A stretch of 45,458 bases of DNA from the NCBI GenBank assembly GCA_905221115.1, contig CAJNBX010000014.1, positions 1 to 45,458 on the forward strand, written 5' to 3'. Below are positions 1 through 8,101 of the stretch, in pieces (position 1 is the stretch's first letter; each line of letters begins with the position of its first letter). Below the pieces are notes generated by a model, which saw only the letters and a list, made by a program, of their open reading frames with translations, did not search any database and had not been told where the DNA came from. Both the position numbers and the translations under genes were made by a program. This DNA comes from a bacterium (GTDB taxonomy: Bacteria; Bacillota; Bacilli; Lactobacillales; Streptococcaceae).

Positions 1-81
1 TTTCCACTGGTTTTTAGAATTTTTATCAGACTAACTTCCACTTGGATTAGCGGTGGAACTTAGTTTGGGAATTTACCCATG
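1..81. other. Window edge, no gene seen
   Basis: I see no convincing coding frame here. The stretch holds an imperfect inverted repeat, TTCCAC (36-41) and GTGGAA (53-58), and a second copy of TTCCACT near position 2. It could be the tail of an intergenic repeat that starts outside the window. Confidence 0.4.
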
Positions 82-103
82 AAAAAAGAAGCCTTCCGGC
101 TTC
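82..103 (-). terminator. Terminator of the CBS-ACT gene
   Basis: GAAGCC (88-93) and GGCTTC (98-103) form a hairpin with a TTCC loop. On the minus strand it is followed by a run of T (82-87). It lies 5 bases after the stop of the CBS-ACT gene. Confidence 0.85.
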
Positions 104-108
104 CTTTC

Positions 109-765
109 TTACAAGACTTTTGCTGAAGTACGAGTAATTTCTTCTACTTGAATATTCTCTGATTCAAATTTTTCTTTCAAGGCTGGTAAATCAATTGATC
201 CATCGATTTGAACTTCTATAATCACCTTACCATCTTTACGCGGAATATTGACTGTATGCGAGATATTCAAATTTTCTTCTACAATCAAAGAAATAATTTT
301 TCCAAGAACGCCAATTTCGTTTTCCGTAACAAAGCGCACACGAATTCCTTCCTCACCATAACCAGCAATTTCAAGAAAGGCTTGGAAAACATCACGATCC
401 GTAATAACCCCATAGACTTGATGGTTATCTACTACAGGAAGAATACCAATCTTATTTTTCAACATCAGATAAGTTGCATCCTCTAGACTCGCATAGCCTG
501 AAACAGTGACAACTTCGCGAATCATCACATCTTTTACTTTTGTCTTATTTAGCAGATAATTCATCTCATAGATAGAAAGACTGGTCGCTTTTGATGGACT
601 TGCTTGTGCAATGGTTCCCTCAGTCACCAAACCAACCAATTGATCATTTTCGATAACAGGCAAGCGGTGCAACCCTTGCTCTCTCATTAAATCTGCTGCA
701 TGAGATACTGTTGTATCTGGACTAATATAAACTACCTTGCGGGTCATAAAATCTTTAACTGCCAT
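109..765 (-). CDS. acuB: CBS-pair and ACT domain protein (AcuB-like)
   Basis: A 218-residue cytosolic protein with two CBS repeats (about residues 1-130, with repeated 'DFMTRKVVYISPDTTV' and 'DVMIREVVTVSG' starts) and a C-terminal ACT-like domain (about 138-218, 'VRFVTENEIGVLGKIISL'). CBS pairs usually bind adenosyl nucleotides and ACT domains bind amino acids, so a sensory or allosteric role is likely; the ligand is not visible. It carries the AcuB name in streptococcal annotation, but acetoin use is not supported by neighbours. It lies next to the liv operon yet has its own promoter and terminator. The start is backed by an AAAGGAGAAG ribosome site. Confidence 0.85.
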   Translation of the reverse strand: MAVKDFMTRKVVYISPDTTVSHAADLMREQGLHRLPVIENDQLVGLVTEGTIAQASPSKATSLSIYEMNYLLNKTKVKDVMIREVVTVSGYASLEDATYLMLKNKIGILPVVDNHQVYGVITDRDVFQAFLEIAGYGEEGIRVRFVTENEIGVLGKIISLIVEENLNISHTVNIPRKDGKVIIEVQIDGSIDLPALKEKFESENIQVEEITRTSAKVL

Positions 766-794
766 GAGACTTCTCCTTTTCTATTCTTATCCCT

Positions 795-823
795 ATTATA
801 CAATCTTTTTGCAAATCTATCAA
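795..823 (-). promoter_or_regulatory. Promoter of the CBS-ACT gene
   Basis: On the minus strand TTGATA (818-823) and TATAAT (795-800) are separated by 17 bases, about 30 bases before the start codon. This is close to the sigma-A consensus. Confidence 0.8.
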
Positions 824-874
824 ACGCTTACATTTCTTTTTCAAAATTCAGAAAAGTATGAATAAGCGGCTAGC

Positions 875-898
875 AAAAAGAGCTCTGAAATCGAGCTC
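875..898 (-). terminator. Probable terminator of the liv operon
   Basis: Two GAGCTC hexamers (880-885 and 893-898) can pair, with a 7-base loop and a minus-strand T run at 875-879. It is the first hairpin with a T run after livF, about 230 bases beyond the stop. A second inverted repeat (902-909 with 920-927) lies just upstream on the minus strand. Confidence 0.6.
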
Positions 899-970
899 CC
901 TGAATGAAGGGTAGATACGCTTCATTCGATTTTTTCAATTATTAGAAATTCATCTTTCAGTGTAGATGTA

Positions 971-1130
971 GATTTATTTGCAATCTAAATATGCCAACTA
1001 AAATAATCTACTGGATCGGATGATTGCTTCGCAATCTCTATTCACCGACTAAAAAGGTCCCCCGGACTATAATGATGATTACTTCGTAATCCTCATCCAC
1101 CGACTAAAACAATCCACTGGATTGTTTTAG
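971..1130. repeat. Three-unit tandem repeat of hairpins after livF
   Basis: Three imperfect units begin at 971, 1022 and 1077 (spacing 51 and 55). Each has GATT-N-CTTCG-N-AATC or a decayed version of it, which can fold on itself, then a block like CACCGACTAAAA, then a TCC-N3-GGA core. The last unit ends in a perfect 12-bp stem (1104-1115 with 1119-1130, loop ACT) that includes the livF stop codon. Units 2 and 3 keep intact stems although bases differ (GATTGC/GCAATC against GATTAC/GTAATC). Confidence 0.75.
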
Positions 1131-1837
1131 CCACCTAGATATGCTTTTCTGACTTCTTCTGATGAGGCGAGTTCTTTTCCTGTTCCTGATAGGACGATTT
1201 TTCCTGTTTCCAGTACATAGCCTCGGTCAGAGATTGCAAGTGCTTTATTGGCATTTTGTTCAATCAAGAGGACAGTTGTTCCTTGTTTCTGGATGTCTTG
1301 AATGATATCAAAAATCTCTTGGATAAAGATTGGGGCAAGTCCCATTGATGGTTCATCTAAAAGAAGAAGTTTTGGTGTTGACATAAGAGCGCGTCCCATG
1401 GCAAGCATTTGTTGTTCCCCTCCTGAAAGAGTAGCTGCATCTTGGTTCTTGCGTTCTTCAAGACGTGGAAAGCGTGAGAAAACTTTCTTTAAGTTAGCTT
1501 GATTTTCTTCACGGTTTTTCTTCAAGAAAGCTCCCATTTCTAGATTTTCCATAACAGTCAAGCCAGGGAAGACGTGGCGTCCTTCTGGAACTTGCGAAAG
1601 ACCACCTGCCACGATTTTCTGAGCCGGCATTTTTTGGATTTCTTGACCTAAAAATTCAATCTTTCCTGAACTCGGTCTAACCAAACCAGACAAGGTACGG
1701 AGAATGGTTGTCTTACCTGCACCATTGGCACCGATAAGGGAAACTACCTCTCCTTCATTCACTTCAAAGCTTACATCACGGACTGCTTGGATCATACCGT
1801 AATGCACAGAAAGATTATCAACTTTTAACATAGACAT
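1127..1837 (-). CDS. livF: Branched-chain amino-acid ABC transporter ATPase LivF
   Basis: A 236-residue ATPase subunit that powers uptake of leucine, isoleucine and valine with LivG, LivM, LivH and LivJ at the cytoplasmic membrane. Walker A is GANGAGKT (36-43), the ABC signature is LSGGEQQ (137-143) and Walker B is LLLDEP (158-163). The length is typical of LivF. It is the last gene of livJHMGF and its start overlaps the livG stop by one base, which suggests translational coupling. The ATG at residue 3 is an alternative start. The stop codon lies within a 12-bp hairpin. Confidence 0.95.
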   Translation of the reverse strand: MSMLKVDNLSVHYGMIQAVRDVSFEVNEGEVVSLIGANGAGKTTILRTLSGLVRPSSGKIEFLGQEIQKMPAQKIVAGGLSQVPEGRHVFPGLTVMENLEMGAFLKKNREENQANLKKVFSRFPRLEERKNQDAATLSGGEQQMLAMGRALMSTPKLLLLDEPSMGLAPIFIQEIFDIIQDIQKQGTTVLLIEQNANKALAISDRGYVLETGKIVLSGTGKELASSEEVRKAYLGG

Positions 1838-2601
1838 TAGGCTTCACCTCCTAGATAAGCTTCGATAACGCGTTTATTGGTCTTAATTTCGTCTGGAGTC
1901 CCCTGAGCAATCAAACGACCATATTCAAGTACGTAGATACGTTCTGTTACTTCCATGACCAGATTCATATCGTGTTCAATCAGCATGATCGTAATCTTAA
2001 ATTCATCTTTGATACGACGAATTAACTCAGTTAATTCTGCTGTTTCCTGCGGATTCATACCTGCAGCTGGCTCATCTAAAAAGAGAATTTTAGGTTCCGT
2101 AGCAAGGGCACGAACAATTTCCAAACGACGTTGTTGTCCATAGGCGAGGTTTTTAGCAAGAGTTTCTGCATCACCATCTAAATCAAAGATTTTAAGCAAT
2201 TCCAAGGCTTTAGCCTTTAATTCTTTTTCACTCTTGTAAAAAGCTGGTAAGCGTAAGAAACTAGCAAAAACATGTTGTTTGTGATGGTTGCCAAAAGCAA
2301 TCAAAACATTGTCCAAAACTGTTAAATCTTTAAAGAGACGGATATTTTGGAATGTACGTCCAAGTCCCAAAGAAGCAATCTTATAAGGTGACTTTCCATT
2401 CAAAAGGTGACCATCAAGGGTTACTGTTCCCTCGCTTGGTTCATAAACACCCGTCAAGAGGTTGAAAAGAGTGGTTTTCCCAGCTCCGTTGGGACCAATT
2501 AGTCCAACCAGTTCCCCTTCGTTCAATTCAAGAGTCACATCTCCAACAGCTGTTAGACCGCCAAAATGTTTGGTTAACTGTTTTACTTCAAGTAATGCCA
2601 T
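1837..2601 (-). CDS. livG: Branched-chain amino-acid ABC transporter ATPase LivG
   Basis: A 254-residue ATPase, partner of LivF. Walker A is GPNGAGKT (36-43) and Walker B is ILFLDEPAAGMNP. The signature loop reads LAYGQQRRLEI instead of LSGGQ, which is normal for the LivG branch of the family. The gene overlaps livM upstream and livF downstream by single bases (TAATG junctions), so the three reading frames are tightly coupled. The pair LivF and LivG forms the nucleotide-binding dimer. Confidence 0.95.
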   Translation of the reverse strand: MALLEVKQLTKHFGGLTAVGDVTLELNEGELVGLIGPNGAGKTTLFNLLTGVYEPSEGTVTLDGHLLNGKSPYKIASLGLGRTFQNIRLFKDLTVLDNVLIAFGNHHKQHVFASFLRLPAFYKSEKELKAKALELLKIFDLDGDAETLAKNLAYGQQRRLEIVRALATEPKILFLDEPAAGMNPQETAELTELIRRIKDEFKITIMLIEHDMNLVMEVTERIYVLEYGRLIAQGTPDEIKTNKRVIEAYLGGEA

Positions 2602-3557
2602 TAGTTTTGTTCCTCCTTCTTAGATTTTTTAAAGAAACGTGATAGGCTCAATTCCCATGTTCCAAGAAGTCCACCTGGTCTGAAAATCATTACTAATACC
2701 AAGGCCAAAGCGTAAATAATCATACGCACACTAGCAACATCTTGGAGAAGCATATTCAAAATTCCCAGAACAATAGCTGAAACAATGGCACCTGTAATGG
2801 AACCAAGCCCACCAAATACAACAATGATCAAAACGTTGATTGAGTTGATAAAGGTGTAATCTTTCGGTACGACAGATCCAATAAATCCTGCCTGAAGTGA
2901 CCCTGCAATACTTGCAGTAATAGCACCAAAGACAAAGGCGATGATTTTAATTTTAGTCGTATTAACCCCAACTGACTCAGCTGCGATTTCATCCTCACGA
3001 ACAGAGAGGGTTGAACGACCAATTGGACTACGCAAGAAGTTCAAGGTTGCAATGGTTGTAATCACGACAAAGAAGTAAACCATTTGCCAAGTTGTAAAGT
3101 TAGGAATTCCCAAGATACCTGCCGCACCATTTGTAAGGCTTCCGCCATTGATGATAAAGATACGGATAATTTCAGAAACACCGAGAGTTGCTACCGCAAG
3201 ATAGTCCCCCTTCAAGCGCAAGGTTGGAATTCCGACAAGTAAGGCAACTGCTCCTGAAAGCAAAGCACCTACAAGCATGGCTCCAAAGAAGGCACCGTAG
3301 GTTGGTGATTTAGAACCAATAATAGCTGCTGCATAGGCACCAATCGCCATGAAACCAGCATGTCCAAGTGAAAATTGTCCTGAAAAACCAACGATTAAGT
3401 TAAGGCCAACAGCCAGAATAATATTAATTCCAATTTGTTGTAAAATCTGTACATAGAATAGGTTAAGTACTCCGACTGAAACCAGTACACTAATCAAGCC
3501 ATAACCAGCTAACAAAAGGAGTAACCATAGAATATTAACTTTTAAATTTTCCTTCAT
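2601..3557 (-). CDS. livM: Branched-chain amino-acid ABC permease LivM
   Basis: A 318-residue membrane protein with about eight to ten hydrophobic segments. The conserved LivM region 'GLNLIVGFSGQFSLGHAGFMAIGAY' type motif lies near residues 50-75, and the coupling loop for the ATPases (REDEIAAESVGVNT) near residues 185-200. The tail is basic and cytoplasmic. It pairs with LivH to form the translocation path. It starts 3 bases after the livH stop; the ribosome site (AAGGTG) is weak, fitting translational coupling. Confidence 0.94.
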   Translation of the reverse strand: MKENLKVNILWLLLLLAGYGLISVLVSVGVLNLFYVQILQQIGINIILAVGLNLIVGFSGQFSLGHAGFMAIGAYAAAIIGSKSPTYGAFFGAMLVGALLSGAVALLVGIPTLRLKGDYLAVATLGVSEIIRIFIINGGSLTNGAAGILGIPNFTTWQMVYFFVVITTIATLNFLRSPIGRSTLSVREDEIAAESVGVNTTKIKIIAFVFGAITASIAGSLQAGFIGSVVPKDYTFINSINVLIIVVFGGLGSITGAIVSAIVLGILNMLLQDVASVRMIIYALALVLVMIFRPGGLLGTWELSLSRFFKKSKKEEQN

Positions 3558-3560
3558 CGC

Positions 3561-4430
3561 TTACACCTTCTCTTTCACATTTTTACCAAGGATACCAGCT
3601 GGGCGGACAATCAAGATCAACAACAAAATTCCATAAACAATGGCATCACGGAAGTCTGACATCCCAAAGGCTGTCGCAAAGGTTTCTAATAGACCAATCA
3701 CAAAACCACCAAGAGCCGCACCAGGAATAATTCCGATACCACCAAGTACAGCGGCAACGAAAGACTTAAGACCTGGAGTAACCCCCATCAAAGGCTCAAG
3801 AGAGTTATAATAGAGGGCAATCAGAACACCAGCCGCACCCGCAAGAGCAGAACCCAAAGCGAAGGTAAAGCTGATAGTACGGTTTACATTGATCCCCATC
3901 AATTGTGCCGCATCGCTATCTACGGATACCGCACGCATGGCTTTCCCCATCTTAGTCTTTTGGACAATGACTTGTAACAAAATCATCAAAATCAAGGAAA
4001 TGGCCAAAATCATTAACTGCACATTTGTTAAGCTAATTGGTCCCAAATCATAGCGAACTGTTTGAATTGCTTGAGGGAAGGCACGAGTATTGGCTCCAAC
4101 CAGATAAACCATCCCATACTCCAATAGGAAAGAAACCCCAATAGCCGTAATCAAAACAGCAATTCGCGTAGAGTGGCGCAAAGGTCTGTAAGCAAGGAAC
4201 TCAATCACGACACCAAGAATAGCTGTCGCTAACATAGCTACAATAAGAGCTACAAAGAAATTCATTTGGAAAGAATTAATCAAGAAATAACCGATAAAGG
4301 CTCCCATCATATAAATATCACCGTGGGCGAAGTTGATGAGCTTGATAATTCCATAAACCATGGTATATCCTAGGGCTAACAGTGCATATACACTACCTAG
4401 AATCAAACCATTTACAAGTTGTTGGAGCAT
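3561..4430 (-). CDS. livH: Branched-chain amino-acid ABC permease LivH
   Basis: A 289-residue membrane permease, the second channel subunit. The start chosen is the ATG giving MLQQLVNGLILGSVYALLAL. A longer in-frame start at 4514 would add 28 polar residues encoded by the intergenic hairpin region and does not fit the family. The LivH motif 'NFAHGDIYMMGAF' and the ATPase-contact loop 'MRAVSVDSDAAQLMGIN' are visible. The ribosome site is weak (AAAGAGTG). It follows livJ across a 113-base gap holding a hairpin that probably lowers expression of the membrane subunits relative to the binding protein. Confidence 0.94.
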   Translation of the reverse strand: MLQQLVNGLILGSVYALLALGYTMVYGIIKLINFAHGDIYMMGAFIGYFLINSFQMNFFVALIVAMLATAILGVVIEFLAYRPLRHSTRIAVLITAIGVSFLLEYGMVYLVGANTRAFPQAIQTVRYDLGPISLTNVQLMILAISLILMILLQVIVQKTKMGKAMRAVSVDSDAAQLMGINVNRTISFTFALGSALAGAAGVLIALYYNSLEPLMGVTPGLKSFVAAVLGGIGIIPGAALGGFVIGLLETFATAFGMSDFRDAIVYGILLLILIVRPAGILGKNVKEKV

Positions 4431-4495
4431 AAGATTCACTCTTTCTATATAATTTCGAGGGTTTTCCCTCACTTTTTGATAGGTTCTTAAACATC

Positions 4496-4532
4496 GAAAC
4501 AGGGAGTGAGTCAAAGGCTCATTCCCTATTTC
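4496..4532 (-). terminator. Intercistronic hairpin between livJ and livH
   Basis: GAAACAGGGAGTGAG (4496-4510) can pair with CTCATTCCCTATTTC (4518-4532) with a few mismatches. The minus strand has no strong T run after it, so it probably acts as a partial terminator or as an RNA 3-prime end protector for the livJ message, a common layout in binding-protein operons. Confidence 0.6.
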
Positions 4533-4543
4533 AACATTTTCTA

Positions 4544-5704
4544 TTATGGTTTTACAACTTCTGCTGCTTCAACCTTACCATTGTTCATGGTCATCATGTA
4601 AGCAGTTTTGACTGTGTTGTGGTCTGCATCAAAGCTTGTTTGACCAGTTACACCTTCAAAATCTTTTGTTTTAGCAAGGTTATCCTTGATTTCACCTGAG
4701 TTTTTAGCACCTTTTGCTGCATTTGCTACAAGGTGAACTGAGTCATAAGCCAAGGCTGCAAATGTTGAAGGCTCTTCATTGTACTTAGCACGGTATGCGT
4801 CAAGGAAGGCTTTTGCTTTAGCTGAAACTTCCACAGTAGTTGAGAAGCCTGAGATAAAGTAGATGTTTGATGCTTTTTCAGCAGTTGCTTGTTGTACAAA
4901 CTCTTCACCGTTGAATCCATCACCACCAACGATTGGTTTGTCAATTCCCATACCACGCGCTTGGTTTACAATTTTACCAGCTTCAGTGTAGTAACCTGGG
5001 ACGATGATAGCATCAAAGTCTTTCCCTTTCATTTTTGTAAGGGCTGCTTGGAAGTCTGTGTCACCTGCTACGAAAGTTTCATCTGCAACGATTTCACCTT
5101 TGTAAGCTTCACGGAAGGCTTTGGCAATACCTTTAGCATAGTCGCTGGCATTGTCAGTGTAAAGAACAACTTTCTTAGCTTGCAATTTTTCAGAAACATA
5201 GTTTGAGATAATTTTTCCTTGGAAGCTATCTTGGAAAGTTCCGATAAAGAGGTAATCTTGACCTTTAGTCAATCCATCTTGAGTCGCACTTGGCGAAATC
5301 AATGGAACACCTGCTTTTGTAGCGTTCGCTACCGCAGCTGCAGTTGCACCAGATGTCGCAGGTCCTACGATCGCTGATACCTTAGATTGGGTTACAAGGT
5401 TGGTTGTAACAGAAGCTGCCTCAGCTGTTTCAGACTTGTTATCTTTATCAACTACTTCGATTTGTTTTCCATCGATACCACCTGCTGCATTGATTTCATC
5501 AACGGCCAATTGGGCACCTTTTTGTTCAGATGTACCGTAGGCTGCTACGGCACCAGTTTCCTCGAAGTTAAATCCAATTTTGATTGTCTTTTCCTCTACT
5601 GAGTTACCAGCAGCGTTTGACGCTCCAGACTTCACTTCTCCACAGGCTGCAAGAAGTGCTACACTTGCAAACGCCACAAACGATAGGGCAAATTTTTTCT
5701 TCAT
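4544..5704 (-). CDS. livJ: Branched-chain amino-acid binding lipoprotein LivJ
   Basis: A 386-residue extracellular lipoprotein that captures branched-chain amino acids for LivHMGF. It has a lysine-rich start, a hydrophobic stretch and the lipobox LAAC with Cys21 as the lipid-anchored residue. A short linker rich in Ser, Ala and Asn follows, then the periplasmic-binding fold ('IKIGFNFEETGAVAAYG', 'AIVGPATSGATAAAVANAT'). It is the first gene of the operon, behind a strong promoter. Some annotations call it LivK; specificity within the Leu/Ile/Val group cannot be read from sequence. Confidence 0.94.
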   Translation of the reverse strand: MKKKFALSFVAFASVALLAACGEVKSGASNAAGNSVEEKTIKIGFNFEETGAVAAYGTSEQKGAQLAVDEINAAGGIDGKQIEVVDKDNKSETAEAASVTTNLVTQSKVSAIVGPATSGATAAAVANATKAGVPLISPSATQDGLTKGQDYLFIGTFQDSFQGKIISNYVSEKLQAKKVVLYTDNASDYAKGIAKAFREAYKGEIVADETFVAGDTDFQAALTKMKGKDFDAIIVPGYYTEAGKIVNQARGMGIDKPIVGGDGFNGEEFVQQATAEKASNIYFISGFSTTVEVSAKAKAFLDAYRAKYNEEPSTFAALAYDSVHLVANAAKGAKNSGEIKDNLAKTKDFEGVTGQTSFDADHNTVKTAYMMTMNNGKVEAAEVVKP

Positions 5705-5743
5705 TTTTTGTCTCCTTATTTCTTAAATAAATAGCATGTTAAG

Positions 5744-5772
5744 AATATACCGAATTATCAGAAAATTGTCAA
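5744..5772 (-). promoter_or_regulatory. Promoter of livJHMGF
   Basis: Minus-strand TTGACA (5767-5772) and TATATT (5744-5749) with a 17-base spacer. The -35 hexamer lies only 8 bases after the stop of the YlbG-like gene. I do not see a clear CodY box, although this operon type is often CodY-controlled. Confidence 0.8.
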
Positions 5773-5780
5773 CACTTTTC

Positions 5781-6056
5781 TTAAACTTTTTCTATGATAA
5801 CGTTTTCCTCTCGATGAAGATTGCCCACAAAGGGTGTTTCCAGCTCTTGGATATGACAAACTCTGACTTTTTTTATAAACTTTTCCTTGCCCAAGCGCCC
5901 GACCAATTGCTCCACTTCTTGAGTTGGAACATAGAGTTGTAAGTAACGATGTTTCTTGGAATGATAGGTAATATCTCCATAATCCTGCAGTTTTTTGGCA
6001 TCACGATTATAGTAAAGATAGATAATCAAGCCAGAGCGATTGACTTTTTCAAACAT
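5781..6056 (-). CDS. YlbG-like protein, DUF2129 (UPF0298)
   Basis: A 91-residue soluble basic protein. '[34 protein letters not shown]' is the conserved start of the UPF0298/YlbG family found in Firmicutes. The biochemical role is not established in the sequence; it has the size and charge of a small nucleic-acid-associated or regulatory protein, but that is inference. It sits between clpP and the liv operon with a TATAAT box in the clpP terminator T run, so it may have its own weak promoter. Confidence 0.8.
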   Translation of the reverse strand: MFEKVNRSGLIIYLYYNRDAKKLQDYGDITYHSKKHRYLQLYVPTQEVEQLVGRLGKEKFIKKVRVCHIQELETPFVGNLHREENVIIEKV

Positions 6057-6093
6057 GATGAATCCTCTTTCTAAGAAATCTCTCCCTATTATA

Positions 6094-6122
6094 CCAAAAA
6101 AAGCAAACCCAGTCGAGTTTGC
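6094..6122 (-). terminator. clpP terminator
   Basis: GCAAAC (6103-6108) and GTTTGC (6117-6122) form the stem, with a minus-strand T run at 6094-6102. It lies 12 bases beyond the clpP stop. Confidence 0.85.
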
Positions 6123-6134
6123 CTTCTTTGATCA

Positions 6135-6725
6135 TTAATTCAATGAATTGTTGGCCATGATTTCATCAATAAAGCCATATTCAAGTGTTTCTTGGGCACT
6201 CATCCAGTTATCACGTTCTGCATCTGCATGGACTTTTTCGATTGACTGACCTGAATTTTCAGACAAGATTTTTTCCAAGGTGTTACGAGTTTTAAGCAAG
6301 TGTTCTGCAGCGATCGCCATATCAGTTTGTTGGGTACCACCACCTGTACCACCCATTGGTTGGTGGATCATATACTCTGCATTTGGAAGCATGAAACGTT
6401 TGCCTTTTGCTCCACTTGATGCAATGACCGTCCCCATAGATGCTGCCATACCCATAACGATAGTTTGGACATCAGCCTTGATAAAGTTCATAGTATCAAC
6501 GATTGCCAAACCAGCTGAAACGGAACCACCAGGTGTATTGACATAAAGGTAAATATCTTTTGTACTATCTTGGGCATCCAAGAAAAGCAACTGGGCAATA
6601 ACAGAGTTAGCCATATTGTCTTCAACTGGACCTGTCAGCATAATGATGCGGTCTTTGAGAAGACGTGAGTAAATATCGTAGGAACGTTCTCCACGGCTTG
6701 TTTGTTCAATAACTACAGGAATCAT
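6135..6725 (-). CDS. clpP: ATP-dependent Clp protease proteolytic subunit ClpP
   Basis: A 196-residue serine peptidase that forms the two-ring proteolytic barrel used with ClpC, ClpE, ClpX or ClpL to degrade misfolded and regulatory proteins. The catalytic triad is Ser96 (GMAASMG), His121 (MIHQP) and Asp172 (RDNW). The length is standard. A CtsR operator overlaps its promoter, so it is expected to be derepressed by heat and protein stress. It is transcribed alone, between its own promoter and terminator. In pneumococcus ClpP also affects competence and virulence (established knowledge). Confidence 0.97.
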   Translation of the reverse strand: MIPVVIEQTSRGERSYDIYSRLLKDRIIMLTGPVEDNMANSVIAQLLFLDAQDSTKDIYLYVNTPGGSVSAGLAIVDTMNFIKADVQTIVMGMAASMGTVIASSGAKGKRFMLPNAEYMIHQPMGGTGGGTQQTDMAIAAEHLLKTRNTLEKILSENSGQSIEKVHADAERDNWMSAQETLEYGFIDEIMANNSLN

Positions 6726-6779
6726 TCATTTCTCCTTTTGAGTTTTAATTTTGTTGGTCAAATGACTGAAGATAAGACT

Positions 6780-6808
6780 ATTATAATATCTAGGTCAAAA
6801 AAGGTCAA
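6780..6808 (-). promoter_or_regulatory. clpP promoter
   Basis: Minus-strand TTGACC (6803-6808) and TATAAT (6780-6785) with a 17-base spacer. Confidence 0.85.
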
Positions 6809-6809
6809 A
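6793..6809. promoter_or_regulatory. CtsR operator of clpP
   Basis: GGTCAAA (6793-6799) and GGTCAAA (6803-6809) separated by AAA form a perfect CtsR heptad direct repeat. It covers the -35 box and most of the spacer of the clpP promoter, so bound CtsR should block RNA polymerase. A third single GGTCAAA lies at 6756-6762 in the leader. Confidence 0.93.
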
Positions 6810-6859
6810 TTTTTGCTCTGTTTTCATTAGACAGAAACAAAAATTCAACCTCCTTTCGT

Positions 6860-6882
6860 GACTGGAAATCCTTTTCCAAGTC
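6860..6882 (-). terminator. Weak hairpin after upp
   Basis: GACTGGAAA (6860-6868) can pair with TTCCAAGTC (6874-6882) with one bulge. No T run follows on the minus strand, so termination may be incomplete and upp transcripts could run into clpP. Confidence 0.4.
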
Positions 6883-6897
6883 AATCTCTTTTTAATT

Positions 6898-7527
6898 TTA
6901 TTTTGTACCGAACAAGCGGTCTCCAGCATCTCCAAGACCTGGAACGATATAACCGTGTTCGTTCAAACGTTCATCCAAGGCTGCTGTAAAGATTTCTACA
7001 TCTGGATGAGCTTCTTGAAGGGCTTTTACACCTTCTGGTGCTGATACAAGGCAGACAAATTTAATATTTGATGCGCCACGTTTTTTAAGCGAGTCAACAG
7101 CCAAGATCGCTGAGCCACCTGTTGCTAACATTGGGTCTACGACAAAAATTTGACGTTGGTCAATGTCCTCAGGCAATTTCACCAAGTACTCAACTGGTTG
7201 AAGCGTTTCTTCATTACGGTACATACCGATGTGGCCAACCTTAGCAGCTGGAACCAAGCTCAAGAGCCCATCGACCATCCCGATACCTGCACGCAAGATT
7301 GGAACGATGGCCAATTTCTTACCTGCCAATTGTTTTTGAACTGTTTTTGTGATTGGTGTTTCGATTTCCACATCTTCTAGTGGAAGATCACGAAGTACTT
7401 CATACCCCATCAACATTGCAATCTCATCTACTAGCTCACGGAAAGCTTTTGTAGAAGTATCTGTACGACGCAAGATTGACAATTTGTGTTGAATCAGTGG
7501 GTGATTAATAACTTCAATTTTTCCCAT
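6898..7527 (-). CDS. upp: Uracil phosphoribosyltransferase
   Basis: A 209-residue cytosolic salvage enzyme that joins uracil and PRPP to give UMP. The PRPP loop is [12 protein letters not shown] and the uracil-binding end is '[17 protein letters not shown]'. The start is the ATG giving [10 protein letters not shown]; it has an AAGGAAC ribosome site, and the 7 extra upstream codons lie across that site and are unlikely to be translated. A TATAAT box lies at 7561-7566 but I find no good -35 box. Confidence 0.95.
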   Translation of the reverse strand: MGKIEVINHPLIQHKLSILRRTDTSTKAFRELVDEIAMLMGYEVLRDLPLEDVEIETPITKTVQKQLAGKKLAIVPILRAGIGMVDGLLSLVPAAKVGHIGMYRNEETLQPVEYLVKLPEDIDQRQIFVVDPMLATGGSAILAVDSLKKRGASNIKFVCLVSAPEGVKALQEAHPDVEIFTAALDERLNEHGYIVPGLGDAGDRLFGTK

Positions 7528-7615
7528 TTTTGGAGTTCCTTCTTTCAATTTATTCTTCTTATTATACCAAAAAATGGGGTAAAAATCTTTCTAAACCATT
7601 TATTTTTGATAATTT

Positions 7616-8083
7616 TTACATCAAATCTGCCTCTTTAAGAGCTTCCTGTACTGTCTCAAGTGGTAGATGGGTCAATTCTGTCCCTTTTTCTTGATAGAGG
7701 TATTGGGCATAGTCATCCATTCGGTACTGGTTGATATAAACCACGCGCTTGCAACCAACCTGAAGTAATTGTTTGGTACAGTTGAGACAAGGAAAATGGG
7801 TTACATAGGCTGTAAAACCTTTAGGAACACCACGCTCAGCTCCTTGGAGAATGGCATTAACCTCAGCGTGAAGAGTGCGAACACAGTGGCCTTCAATGAC
7901 CAGACATTCGTGGTCAATACAATGCTCAGTCCCTGACACCGAACCATTGTAACCAGTGGAAATTACCTTATTATCCTTAACCAGAATCGCACCCACTTTG
8001 GCACGTTTACAAGTGGAACGATTGGCAATTAGTAAGGCTTGGGCTGCAAAATACTCATCCCATGCCAGTCTTTTTTCAGTCAT
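7616..8083 (-). CDS. comEB: Deoxycytidylate (dCMP) deaminase, ComEB-like
   Basis: A 155-residue zinc enzyme that deaminates dCMP to dUMP, feeding thymidylate synthesis. The zinc site is His72-Ala-Glu74 and PCLNC (98-102); Glu74 is the proton shuttle. It is named after comEB of Bacillus, but no other competence gene is near and a direct role in DNA uptake is not implied. It follows the TetR gene by 18 bases, with AGGAGAAG as ribosome site, so the two are probably co-transcribed. Confidence 0.9.
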   Translation of the reverse strand: MTEKRLAWDEYFAAQALLIANRSTCKRAKVGAILVKDNKVISTGYNGSVSGTEHCIDHECLVIEGHCVRTLHAEVNAILQGAERGVPKGFTAYVTHFPCLNCTKQLLQVGCKRVVYINQYRMDDYAQYLYQEKGTELTHLPLETVQEALKEADLM

Positions 8084-8101
8084 ATCTCTTCTCCTTTTTC
8101 T

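Noticed and set aside
971..1130. CRISPR array after livF
   Set aside because: The units contain self-complementary hairpins and diverge throughout. There are no constant repeats with unique spacers and no cas genes.
4431..4514. N-terminal extension of LivH
   Set aside because: It is translated from the intergenic hairpin, is polar and basic, and does not fit LivH length. The ATG at 4430 matches the family start.
6805..6856. An AAAGGAGGT site followed by an 11-codon TTG-started frame between upp and clpP on the minus strand
   Set aside because: It lies upstream of the mapped-looking clpP promoter and ends in the CtsR site. It would be read only on upp read-through, has a rare start codon, and shows no coding character.
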